In this document: positions 39,121-46,491 of the stretch, piece after piece
Layout: each line of letters opens with the position of its first letter
Numbering within the stretch: position 1 is the stretch's first letter
Source of the DNA: Belliella baltica DSM 15883
GTDB lineage: Bacteria; Bacteroidota; Bacteroidia; Cytophagales; Cyclobacteriaceae
DNA length: 64,000 bases
Direction of reading: 5' to 3'
NCBI RefSeq assembly: GCF_000265405.1
Contig: NC_018010.1
Location: 3,989,501-4,053,500, forward strand
The notes under the pieces: generated by a model
What the model was told of the DNA's origin: nothing
Seen by the model: the letters and a program-made list of their open reading frames with translations, nothing else
The model's database searches: none
Made by a program: the position numbers and the translations under genes

Positions 39121-39333
39121 ATGGCAGGATTGAAGTATTACGAACGGACTAAGCTCCTGATAGAGTTGATCGAGAAAAAAAAGACGGGTGGGCCAAAGGA
39201 GCTGGCAAAAAGCCTCGGCCTCAAAGAAAGAATGGTGTACAATATATTGGATGATTTACGGTTGGCTATGAATTGTGAAATTTGCTACAGTAAAGAGAAA
39301 AAAAGTTATGTTTTTACTGAAAAAAATGAATGA
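39121..39333 (+). CDS. Small helix-turn-helix protein
   Basis: The 70-residue protein is a winged-helix/HTH_11-like unit: YYERTKLLIELIEKKKTGGPKELAKSLGLKERMVYNILDDLRLAM, then a short beta wing (CEICYSKEKKSYVFTEK). It starts one base after the exporter remnant and precedes the two peptide genes. It is probably the local transcription regulator of the bacteriocin-like locus. Confidence 0.7.
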   Translation: MAGLKYYERTKLLIELIEKKKTGGPKELAKSLGLKERMVYNILDDLRLAMNCEICYSKEKKSYVFTEKNE

Positions 39334-39401
39334 CTGCAAGGAAATTGCAGTGGGTTGAGATTAAAATTGTGATATAGTTAAATAAATTATCAACCAAATA
39401 A

Positions 39402-39605
39402 ATTAAATTTGTTAAGAGAGAGTTAAATGTTGAAAGAATGGAAATGGTGAGTGGAGGGGCACTTGATTGTTCCCTTGAAGGTGGTGCGGCATTTGTGGCT
39501 GGGGCAGGTGTTGCAGGTGCAATATTTTTTGGATGGGGCGGCTTAGTTTCTGGGTATGCGGCATATGCGTATTGGTTGACTACTTGTCATCCTGTTGAAG
39601 TTTAA
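39402..39605 (+). CDS. Double-glycine leader peptide A (bacteriocin-like), start codon altered
   Basis: The frame is open from ATT at 39402 and has an ATG at 39438. Read from 39402, the leader ELNVERMEMVSGG has Leu -12, Met -7, Val -4 and Gly-Gly -2/-1, the classic C39 cleavage pattern. Read from the ATG only MEMVSGG would be left. The 48-residue mature part is Gly/Ala-rich and hydrophobic (GGAAFVAGAGVAGAIFFGWG, with GxxxG spacing) with Cys4 and Cys43. The gene follows the HTH gene and the C39 exporter remnant. The start may once have been ATG at 39402. Class IIb-like bacteriocin is inferred from motifs only. Confidence 0.65.
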   Translation: MKFVKRELNVERMEMVSGGALDCSLEGGAAFVAGAGVAGAIFFGWGGLVSGYAAYAYWLTTCHPVEV

Positions 39606-39634
39606 AAAGTATTTAAAAATTAAAGTAATTTAAA

Positions 39635-39832
39635 ATGAAAGTGTTAAATTCTGAAGTATTAGTAACTGTTTCAGCTGGAGGTGCTGTAGATAGTTTTTGT
39701 AGCGGTTTTGGTATAGTTGCTGCAACATATGGTGTAGGGGCTTTAGCTAATTGGTGGAACCCACCTGGTCAAGCTGCGTTGGTAGCTGGATCAATTATAG
39801 GTTTGGGTTGTGCTGTTTATGCAATTACGTGA
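39635..39832 (+). CDS. Double-glycine leader peptide B (bacteriocin-like)
   Basis: The 65-residue peptide begins MKVLNSEVLVTVSAGG. The residues Leu4, Glu7, Leu9 and Val12 take positions -12, -9, -7 and -4 if cleavage follows Ala-Gly (A14-G15), matching peptide A exactly. The 50-residue mature part is hydrophobic and Gly/Ala-rich with Cys7 and Cys44, two Trp and a NPPG turn. It looks like the partner of peptide A in a two-peptide bacteriocin, each with one Cys near either end. The stop overlaps the next small gene (TGATG). Confidence 0.7.
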   Translation: MKVLNSEVLVTVSAGGAVDSFCSGFGIVAATYGVGALANWWNPPGQAALVAGSIIGLGCAVYAIT

Positions 39833-39993
39833 TGAGAAGTTTAATTTGTTTGCTAGCGATTTATAGTTTAAGTATATTTTGTTTACATGTATTCACTTCG
39901 GTTGGATTAAACAAATGGATTATTGCAAGTGCTTTTGTAGCATTATCAATTACCATATATTCAACTCTGAATTTGAAAAAATCAAATAACTAA
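39832..39993 (+). CDS. Small two-helix membrane protein, candidate immunity protein
   Basis: The 53-residue protein starts at ATG 39832, overlapping the peptide B stop by one base. It consists of two hydrophobic segments (LICLLAIYSLSIFCLHVF and WIIASAFVALSITIYSTL) with a Lys-rich tail. Size, membrane topology and coupling to peptide B are those expected of a dedicated bacteriocin immunity protein. A hairpin at 40031-40062 ends the unit. No homologue is recognised. Confidence 0.6.
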   Translation: MRSLICLLAIYSLSIFCLHVFTSVGLNKWIIASAFVALSITIYSTLNLKKSNN

Positions 39994-40030
39994 TTAAGAG
40001 TAAGTTAAAGGTAAGTATTCAAATTATTTA

Positions 40031-40066
40031 AAATAAGCATAGATGATAATTTATGCTTATTTTTCA
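40031..40066 (+). terminator. Terminator after the peptide genes
   Basis: The arm AAATAAGCATA at 40031-40041 pairs perfectly with TATGCTTATTT at 40052-40062 around a 10-nt loop, followed by more T. It closes the peptide A-B-small membrane gene unit. Confidence 0.7.
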
Positions 40067-40104
40067 TTTAGTCTTAGTTGTATCAAATGAAGAATATGTA
40101 TAAA

Positions 40105-40266
40105 ATGGAAAATCAAAAAATATACAGTATTATTAGTTTGTTTTTGGTAGTGATTTCAATTTTCCTTATGCATTATGAAGTTTTCCATCCATCTACTGTA
40201 GCTGTTGTTTTTCTTGTTCCAGCAGCTTTTTTTCATTTGCCATTTATTATCAAGAGAAAAAAATGA
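40105..40266 (+). CDS. Small membrane protein, family A copy 1
   Basis: The protein has 53 residues from ATG 40105, with in-frame starts also at 40096, 40087 and 40078. Two hydrophobic segments flank HYEVFHPSTVAVVFLVPAAF. I chose 40105 because it aligns with the start of the paralogue at 41508-41675. Nucleotides 40177-40242 match 41580-41645 at 60 of 66 positions. It overlaps the next gene by 4 bp. It is an immunity-like candidate by size and context. Confidence 0.55.
   Translation: MENQKIYSIISLFLVVISIFLMHYEVFHPSTVAVVFLVPAAFFHLPFIIKRKK
40177..40242 (+). repeat. Diverged direct repeat, partner at 41580-41645
   Basis: These 66 bases and those at 41580-41645 are identical at 60 positions, with no gap. 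They lie in the same frame of two paralogous small membrane genes, so the pair arose by duplication within the locus. Confidence 0.8.
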
Positions 40267-40475
40267 ATAGAATACCCAAATCAGATAATAATAAGAAATT
40301 GAAAATAATACTGAGAGCGATCGGCGTGATATTATTTTCGATTCAATTGGCAATCTATTGTGATTTTTTGCAATTTAAATATGATTCCTATTCTTCTGCT
40401 GTTATTTTGTTCATTTTAGTTCTCATAATGTCAATAGGCATTATTATGCAGAAGAAATCTGAGTCTTTAGAATAA
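40263..40475 (+). CDS. Small two-helix membrane protein, family B copy 1
   Basis: The 70-residue protein has a basic N terminus, then helix LKIILRAIGVILFSIQLAIYCD, an acidic loop FLQFKYDSYSS and a second helix AVILFILVLIMSIGIIM. It overlaps the family A copy by 4 bp. The protein at 40700-40915 has the same pattern (LRMIGLVFFMFQMILWLDIIEFEYD), so the two are paralogues. It could be a bacteriocin immunity protein; no homologue is recognised. Confidence 0.6.
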   Translation: MNRIPKSDNNKKLKIILRAIGVILFSIQLAIYCDFLQFKYDSYSSAVILFILVLIMSIGIIMQKKSESLE

Positions 40476-40617
40476 TGAGTTTTTAATATTTGTGATTAGA
40501 ACTGGTTAAATGTACTAACCCAATTAATGGAATAGCACCATGCTCTAAAGGCTTTTTCTATTCTAGGGTCTTGATTTGGCCTTAGTTGTTTATGAAGGGG
40601 TTATAGTTGAAATGAAT

Positions 40618-40656
40618 AATTATCGAAAATTGCTAATAATGCAAGTTTCGATAATT
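40618..40656. terminator. Hairpin between family B copies
   Basis: The arms AATTATCGAAA (40618-40628) and TTTCGATAATT (40646-40656) pair perfectly, and inner TTGC/GCAA extends the stem. A T-run follows at 40667-40672 after a short spacer, so it may be a weak terminator or attenuator. Confidence 0.4.
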
Positions 40657-40699
40657 TGTTTAAGCCTTTTTCCTTCTGAAAAAAAAATAATCAAAAGTT

Positions 40700-40915
40700 A
40701 TGAATCCATTTAATCAATTCGAGAAAACTGTTAAAATAGCTAAGCCTTTAAGAATGATTGGTTTAGTTTTTTTCATGTTTCAGATGATTCTATGGTTAGA
40801 CATTATAGAGTTTGAATATGACAGGCACGTTTTTCTCTTGGTAATTATCCCCTTACTTTCCTATATTTTCTTAGCTATTCAATTTCATAATAGCAGGCAG
40901 AAATCTGAGGATTGA
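40700..40915 (+). CDS. Small two-helix membrane protein, family B copy 2
   Basis: The 71-residue protein (MNPFNQFEKTVKIAKPLRM start) has two hydrophobic helices around IEFEYDRH and a basic tail. It is a paralogue of the protein at 40263-40475, sharing the RxIGxxxFxxQ, D-xxxFxYD and C-terminal QxKSE patterns. It stands alone between hairpins. Same proposed role and uncertainty as copy 1. Confidence 0.55.
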   Translation: MNPFNQFEKTVKIAKPLRMIGLVFFMFQMILWLDIIEFEYDRHVFLLVIIPLLSYIFLAIQFHNSRQKSED

Positions 40916-40977
40916 AATTATTAGGTCTTAAACTCCTCCATTTATTTTGCAAATAAATTCGTAAATATAATTTTCAA

Positions 40978-41124
40978 ATGTTTGATGCATTTATAGTAGT
41001 TTCAGCTTTGGAGGGTGTATATGATGTTTTATACACAGAAGATTTAAAACACTTGATGGTTGTCGAAAATAAGTTGAAGGTTATTGACCCAGTATTTTCC
41101 ATCTTAAATATAGTTGAATTTTGA
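40978..41124 (+). pseudogene. PIN-domain toxin, C-terminal remnant
   Basis: This 48-residue frame reads MFDAFIVVSALEGVYDVLY then TEDLKHLMVVENKLKVIDP, which matches the C-terminal end of VapC-type PIN domains (DA-IV-SALE, ILYTEDLQH, ENKLxIINP). The first two thirds with most catalytic residues are missing, and there is no antitoxin. It is a decay product, distinct from the intact vapC at 36115. Confidence 0.65.
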
Positions 41125-41149
41125 CTTTATTTATTTCATCCATACAATC

Positions 41150-41320
41150 ATGTATAAAAACAGCTATATTAAATTCATTCCTAGATTAATCGTAAGCTCA
41201 ATAGGTCTAGTTCTTTTCCTCTACGACAGAACTTTAGCCTTATATTTTATTTTTCCAGCACTTATAGCCATGAGCTTGGTTGAGTTAATCATGGAAAAAA
41301 GACAAAAGAAGCAAGGGTGA
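41150..41320 (+). CDS. Small membrane protein in the immunity-like array
   Basis: The protein has 56 residues from ATG 41150 (MYKNSYIKFIPRLIV). An earlier TTG at 41114 would overlap the PIN remnant. It has two short hydrophobic segments (FIPRLIVSSIGLVLFLY and ALYFIFPALIAMSLVELIM) and a Lys-rich tail. It resembles family B in outline (RLIxxxIGLVLFLYD) but is shorter. It is likely part of the same array. Confidence 0.45.
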   Translation: MYKNSYIKFIPRLIVSSIGLVLFLYDRTLALYFIFPALIAMSLVELIMEKRQKKQG

Positions 41321-41507
41321 AATTTCTTATAGATATTCTCTTTTAGATTGATACTTTAGAATTCAAACCTTGGAATTAAATTGTTCGATTGATTATGAAC
41401 CGATCATTACCAAATTTCTATTATTAGTTATTTATCAACAGGTATTAGATTCTTAGTAATGTTTGGATACAATCAATAACTGAGATAAAAATTAAATAGG
41501 TTTTAAT

Positions 41508-41675
41508 ATGGAAAAGAAGAGTTTATACGCTATACTTATTTTGGTATTGGTACTGGTTTCAATAATCCTTCTGCATTCTGAAGTTTTCCATCCATCCACT
41601 ATTGCTATTGTTTTCCTTGTTCCAGCAGCTTTTTTGCATTTGCCACTCGTTTATCAAAGGAGAAAAACCAAATGA
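41508..41675 (+). CDS. Small membrane protein, family A copy 2
   Basis: The 55-residue protein starts at ATG 41508 with MEKKSLYAILILVLVLVS. It shares LHSEVFHPSTIAIVFLVPAAF with copy 1 at 40105-40266 and ends in a basic tail. The two genes are about 91% identical over 66 bp, pointing to a fairly recent duplication. It is the last member of the array before the ABC exporter genes on the other strand. Confidence 0.55.
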   Translation: MEKKSLYAILILVLVLVSIILLHSEVFHPSTIAIVFLVPAAFLHLPLVYQRRKTK

Positions 41676-41836
41676 TTTGTTTGCGTTCGAATGCTCTCTG
41701 TTATTTAGGACCATGCTGAAAAACGCCATTTAGAGAATAGATTCTGCAAATTTTGAAAATTACCCCATTCAACAAGTATTTTCTTTTTAAGCAGGTGCAA
41801 GCTTATTCAATGAGCTAGCTAGATTTGTGTGCTCTT

Positions 41837-41861
41837 GAAAATTTCTAAACTCGAAATTTTC
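41837..41861. repeat. Inverted repeat between the small-gene array and the ABC operon
   Basis: The arms GAAAATTTC (41837-41845) and GAAATTTTC (41853-41861) pair perfectly with a 7-nt loop. There is no clear T-run on the minus strand, so a terminator role for the ABC operon is uncertain. Confidence 0.35.
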
Positions 41862-41880
41862 AGGCTAGCCTCAGGCATAA

Positions 41881-43545
41881 CTACCCTTCCTGCTCCTTAA
41901 ACTCAATCTTGCTAATCAAATCCATGGCTACATGGAGCATTACGCCAGTAACTAGCAGCATTCCTACACAAATCCCAATCATTCCATAGGCAAATTGCTT
42001 ACTGATGATATATACAAAAAGACCGCTTCCTACAGCTGGTAAAAAACCAAACAGCAATACGCCTATTGTCATCACCGGTTTGATCAATTTCCTGTCCCAG
42101 CCTTCTTCAAAACCTACATTCGTCACCGTAGTCATCGCAAATCCCGACAAAAAAAACATCAGCATCGCGAAGATAAATGCAGGAATCAGCAATAGACTCA
42201 GTTTGGCTATCAATACTGTTGGGACAATCAAAATCGCCGAGAAAATCAAGGTCTGCATCAAATCCAAGCGGATTAGATTCCAAAATTTCGCTCCCCACGA
42301 TGCTGGTATCAGAATAAAGTAGGGCTTCTTCAAATCTCCTACATTATTCCTTCCCATTCCGGCTATCCAATAAATAAAAATTAGGATCAAAAGGTAGAAA
42401 TAAATGACTTGGTGTGCAAACCAATCAAACCTAGACAGGCCAGCAAACAAAATTCCCAATCCCGCAAAACCCAATCCATACAAGCCAAAGAATGGATGAA
42501 AATCCTGTCTAGAACTGTGCACATAATTCCTCCAATACAAAGCCTTAGCCCCAAATCCAAAGTTGGGGATATCTAGTTTCTTTTTGGCATTGAGACTCAT
42601 GGCGGATTCTGAGGCCTCTTTTTTCCCCTTTACTTTTTCTTTAGCCTCTTCCTTTGATTTGGTTGACTCCAAAACATCTTCGTAATAATAACCTGCATGC
42701 TTCAAGACGGCTTGTAAGATCATGAAAAAAGTGAGTACATAAACAAAAGAAAATCCACCTACCAACCACAGGTTTTCATGGGATGGATAGAGAATAATCG
42801 CCCTACTCCAACCTACTAATGGAAAGAAGTCAAACCATGGAGATGCCAACCAAGCAAACATCCCATGCCAAAACTTATCTGCCATCAATCCCGGAATCAC
42901 CATCATCAGAAGCAATATGATCCCAAATGCAAAAACACCCTTCTGTATATAACCCATAATCCCGTATTTGGTATGTAGGGTATAGATTAAAAACTTTATA
43001 GGAAACAGAATAAATACAAAAAGCGCCAGACCAAAGCCCATAACAATCAATTGACTAACTTCCAAATCTAACTGATCTACTACTTGAGCGCTGGCATAAA
43101 GTGTAAATAAAATACTCCCTCCCAAAATCGGAAGAATTGACCTTACAAGGTAATAAATCAAAATACTAGATGGAGAGACTGGCGCTGTAAAAAGCATGTT
43201 GACATCAGCCATTGAAAAGAAGCTGATGTTTTTCTTGGTAGCTCTATAAAGTTGGAAAATTAGAATACCCAACGCAATCAATGTCAACCCACCAATCACC
43301 GCCAGCTTTGCATAGATTTTTGCATCAGGGATGACATCTATAGCATTGGTCACTTCTTGCAATTGCTCTAAATCTACTTCCTGAAGAGATTCAGAAGACT
43401 TCTTCGTCCTTCGGAAATAAAAGAAACTGAAATAACCCAAAACAAATACATAAGTCAAGAGTCTCAATGGATTTTTGAGAATAAGCTTGATATTGTTGAT
43501 TAGGATTAGAAGGTCTTTTCGGAAGAGTAATTTTATCTCATTCAT
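41881..43545 (-). CDS. ABC exporter permease-like protein
   Basis: The 554-residue membrane protein has about ten to twelve hydrophobic helices in two halves, separated by a Lys/Glu-rich cytoplasmic loop (DVLESTKSKEEAKEKVKGKKEASE, about 280-305). The N-terminal LFRKDLLILINN start and the AKIYAKLAVIGGLTLIALGI block resemble the putative ABC exporter family of Bacteroidota and Firmicutes. It overlaps the ATPase gene by 8 bp, which supplies the motor. The transported substrate is unknown. Confidence 0.8.
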   Translation of the reverse strand: MNEIKLLFRKDLLILINNIKLILKNPLRLLTYVFVLGYFSFFYFRRTKKSSESLQEVDLEQLQEVTNAIDVIPDAKIYAKLAVIGGLTLIALGILIFQLYRATKKNISFFSMADVNMLFTAPVSPSSILIYYLVRSILPILGGSILFTLYASAQVVDQLDLEVSQLIVMGFGLALFVFILFPIKFLIYTLHTKYGIMGYIQKGVFAFGIILLLMMVIPGLMADKFWHGMFAWLASPWFDFFPLVGWSRAIILYPSHENLWLVGGFSFVYVLTFFMILQAVLKHAGYYYEDVLESTKSKEEAKEKVKGKKEASESAMSLNAKKKLDIPNFGFGAKALYWRNYVHSSRQDFHPFFGLYGLGFAGLGILFAGLSRFDWFAHQVIYFYLLILIFIYWIAGMGRNNVGDLKKPYFILIPASWGAKFWNLIRLDLMQTLIFSAILIVPTVLIAKLSLLLIPAFIFAMLMFFLSGFAMTTVTNVGFEEGWDRKLIKPVMTIGVLLFGFLPAVGSGLFVYIISKQFAYGMIGICVGMLLVTGVMLHVAMDLISKIEFKEQEG

Positions 43546-44251
43546 CTTTTGTCAATTCTAAAAATAAATCTTCCAAACTTGAATCATCTCCAATCATCTG
43601 CGTCTTCAAGTTTTCTATTGTGTCATTGCCAACAATATTTCCAGTTTTCATTATCATGATTCTATCTGCAATACTTTCTACAGAATCTATCAAGTGAGTG
43701 CTGACTAAAATAGTTTTCCCCTGTTCTTTAAGCTCTTTGAAAAGTTTTTTGGTATTTCTAATCGCCTTCGGATCCAAGCCAATCATTGGCTCATCAAAAA
43801 ATAACAATTGAGGATCTGGTAGCAAGGCACAACAAATCGAAACTTTCTGGCGCATTCCTTTAGAAAGGTCTCTACCAAGCTTGTCTTTTTTATCACCAAG
43901 GTCGTAGATCTCAATCAATTTTTCAGCCTTTTCCTTCCAATTGTCCACATGATAAGCTTGAGCTATAAACTGCATATGTTCCATCACAGTAAGCAAATCA
44001 TACACACTGGGAGTTTCAGGAATATAAGAAAAAAATCGCTTCGCTTCCACACTTAGATGATCATGCCCTCCGATATAAATTTCCCCCGCAGTCTTCCTTA
44101 GCAGACCCACGATGCATTTCATAGTCGTACTTTTACCTGCTCCATTTGGTCCAAGCAAACCAACAACTTCTCCACCTTGAAGAGAAAAGGAAATGTCATT
44201 TACGGCATTATCTTTTCCATATTTTTTAACCAAACCAATTACTTCTAGCAT
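43538..44251 (-). CDS. ABC exporter ATP-binding protein
   Basis: The 237-residue ATPase has Walker A GLLGPNGAGKSTTMK, a signature motif LSKGMRQKVSICCALL, Walker B LLFFDEPMIGLD and the VSTHLIDSVE switch His. This is the CcmA/NatA type. The 3' end overlaps the permease gene by 8 bp, so they form an exporter pair. It starts 48 bp from the end of the broken outer-membrane gene. Confidence 0.9.
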   Translation of the reverse strand: MLEVIGLVKKYGKDNAVNDISFSLQGGEVVGLLGPNGAGKSTTMKCIVGLLRKTAGEIYIGGHDHLSVEAKRFFSYIPETPSVYDLLTVMEHMQFIAQAYHVDNWKEKAEKLIEIYDLGDKKDKLGRDLSKGMRQKVSICCALLPDPQLLFFDEPMIGLDPKAIRNTKKLFKELKEQGKTILVSTHLIDSVESIADRIMIMKTGNIVGNDTIENLKTQMIGDDSSLEDLFLELTKDE

Positions 44252-44673
44252 TTTTCTAAGAATATAAATTCAAACTAAGAATTAGCCTACAATATATGCT
44301 AAAAAATTATTCCCCAACGAATAAATAGGCTATTGAAAATAATATTTTCTTCAAAAAGTGATTGATAACCGGGACGAATACCTTCCACGGGTATGACAGT
44401 TCCCGTGATAGGTAAACCCACAAAGGAATCTGCAAATTGCTTTTTAAATCCAAGTGTCCACGTAAAAGCAAGATTTCCTTTTTTGGAGCTTTTTCTCAAT
44501 CCTATTGCTGGACTAATCATCCAACCTCCTTCATCCCAAGTTTCTACATTATTATCTCTTTCTTTCTTCTGAAACCATGCTGAACCATAGCCTAGATCAA
44601 GACTAGTATAGAAAGAGTATTTTTTCTCAGGAAATAAAATGTTTCTCCAGCCAAAACCCATTGGCATAAGATT

Positions 44674-44681
44674 AAACTCAG
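44674..44681 (+). repeat. Target-site duplication, left copy
   Basis: The octamer AAACTCAG directly abuts the left end of the insertion sequence and is repeated at 46264-46271. Confidence 0.9.
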
Positions 44682-44695
44682 GTAACTACTCAGGT
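44682..44695 (+). repeat. IS66 left terminal inverted repeat
   Basis: GTAACTACTCAGGT, matching the complement of 46250-46263 over all 14 bases. Confidence 0.9.
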
Positions 44696-46013
44696 TGTAA
44701 ATTAGCTATATGATTTAGATTTTCTAAGATATTTCCCGAACGTTTGATCAGGGTATCCACGACGGATCTTATAACACTGAAGTTTTCAGCTCCATTGTTG
44801 GATTTGAACTGTCCTGATATTTTTTGTTTCACCTTGATGTTGCGTATGGCTCTTTCAGAGGCATTGTTATCCGGTGGTACTTTTTGGTGATAGAGAAAAG
44901 TAAAAAGTGACTTTCTGTATTTCAGGAGTCTTTTTTGTAGGGATACTGCTTCTTTATGTTTTGACTCTACAGGTTGGGCGAGTAGGTTATCCATCTTCTC
45001 TTCAATGGAAGCAATACTCCTGCTATTCTCTGGATCTGGTAGTTTTTTGAGTTTTCTCTTCAGTGAGATAGCTTCCCTGAACAGGGCCCTAAGGCTGTCA
45101 GCCCATTTAGATTTATAGCGTTCAACAATGTAGTTGAGCTCCCTAAGCAGATGTGCACAACAGAGCTGGTGCAGGTTTTCCGAATAGTTGAAGTATGCCC
45201 TCCATGCATCGTGGCACAATACTGCCTTTCCGAACCCATCGGGAAAATGTGTATTCATCGCCTTAAGTCCACGTGATTCAGATATAGCTAACAGGGTGAG
45301 TTCCTCGGTCTGATAAGTCCAGACCCACTGTTTGTTTCCATCCACTTTAGCCCCAGTCTCGTCAGCTCCTATCACAGGACTTTTAGAGACTGCCGTCTTT
45401 ATCTTTGCATATATTGGTGCAGACTTGCGGGCAAACCTACCGATAATGTTATCGATACTCCCCTCGCTGAGATTAATACCGAAGCAGTCCCTGAGAAGTT
45501 CTTTCATCCTTCTATAGGGAACATACTGTCTGGCATGCAGATAACCGACAATGGTTTCAACACCGCTCCCGTACTGTATGGGGGCATTGATATTGTCAGG
45601 GAATGACCCACTGATCTTTTCTCCACAGGAACAGTTTTTGGAAAAGATTCTATGCTCGGTACATACCACTTTAATCACAGGAAGATCCAGGACCTGTCTT
45701 TTGGAGGACAGTTCTGCTGGAACCGCCGACAGATCACCACCACAGCAGGTACAGAATAAAGGGATGTGGTTTTCATTATGTCCGGGGAGGATGTCATTTC
45801 AAGGGTATGGCCTTTGTGTCCAGGCTGACCGCCGGTTTTGCGCCCTGTATCCTGACGGAGACTCTGATTTTTTTTGGGGCGGTTCTCGTCTTTTGAAGGG
45901 GGAACCGAGCTGTTGCGGCTGTTTTTGGGATTACGGTAACGGGCAAGCTCATTTTCCAAATCGGATACCCTAGATTTTAAAGACTTGACCTGCTCCATAA
46001 GCTGGAGGTTCAT
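44686..46013 (-). pseudogene. IS66 transposase, frameshifted
   Basis: The N-terminal part (46013 back to about 45780) is a coiled coil (LMEQVKSLKSRVSDLENELARYR) and the PPSKDE linker with GGQPGHKGH. The C-terminal part, from about 45780 in another frame, has a zinc-finger-like CTCCGGD and the DDE nuclease (ADETGAKV, CHDAWRAYF, ASERAIRNIKVKQKISG). The frame change lies near 45780, where SSPDI runs into NENHIPLFC. An upstream start beyond 46013 is possible. All catalytic residues survive, but in two frames. Confidence 0.85.
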
Positions 46014-46249
46014 CTTGATCAGTTCCTGAATAAGCGTATCCCTGTGGTCCAATATACTATAGAAATGTTTCCTGAATATCAGCACATAATCCCATGAATA
46101 CCAATAATCCACGCTGTTTTTCCCCACAAAAAAATGTGGATAAACCAACTTTAAAGCTGATTTTCGTACATTCACATACAAATACGCATCAATACACCAC
46201 AGAGGGCAACAAGACTCCAAATACTTGAATATCGGTCAGTAAATAATGT

Positions 46250-46263
46250 ACCTGAGTAGTTAC
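46250..46263 (-). repeat. IS66 right terminal inverted repeat
   Basis: ACCTGAGTAGTTAC on the plus strand, the exact complement of the left end. Confidence 0.9.
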
Positions 46264-46271
46264 AAACTCAG
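46264..46271 (+). repeat. Target-site duplication, right copy
   Basis: AAACTCAG, identical to 44674-44681, immediately outside the right end of the element. Confidence 0.9.
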
Positions 46272-46491
46272 GATAGGTATCCACTCCAACAAAAAATCCG
46301 ATTTGATTATGTGGGTCTATTTGAAAGCCATGAAAAGATTGGATTGAAAAATTAATTCTTTCTGTACCTTGATCATTAGTACCTACCAAAGTTCCGATCT
46401 CTGCATGATGCATATAAGCGCCAATTTCCTTCTGTGCAAAGGAAATTTGACTGGTAAATAGAAAAATGATAATTGGAACAAATCTCTTCAC

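Larger units (their letters stand above)
44682..46263 (-). mobile_element. IS66-family insertion sequence, 1582 bp
   Basis: The element has 14-bp perfect terminal inverted repeats (GTAACTACTCAGGT at 44682-44695, complement at 46250-46263) and is flanked by an 8-bp duplication, as is usual for IS66. It encodes only a tnpC-type transposase, on the minus strand, and no tnpA/tnpB, so it belongs to the single-gene subgroup. The transposase stop codon lies inside the left inverted repeat. The transposase is frameshifted, so the copy is probably immobile unless helped in trans. Confidence 0.9.
44299..46491 (-). pseudogene. Outer-membrane protein gene split by an IS66-family insertion
   Basis: The N-terminal half (46491 back to 46264) encodes a signal peptide and QIGFFVGVDTYPEF. 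The C-terminal half (44681 back to 44299) starts in the same frame with PEFNLMPMGFGW and goes on through SFYTSLDLGYGSAWFQKK to RWGIIF. Removing the insertion and one copy of the 8-bp duplication gives a continuous protein of about 200 residues with a beta-barrel look and a C-terminal Phe. The gene is thus freshly broken. Its downstream neighbour on the same strand is the ABC exporter operon. I do not recognise a named family. Confidence 0.85.

Noticed and set aside
39751..39831. Upstream extension of the small membrane gene at 39832
   Set aside because: The extra 27 residues read through peptide B in another frame; the TGATG overlap at 39832 is the natural start.
45675..46220. Intact single transposase reading
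   Set aside because: The N-terminal frame leaves the IS66 sequence near 45780 and the C-terminal frame continues elsewhere, so one base is missing or extra; a programmed frameshift is not known for this family and no slippery site is evident.
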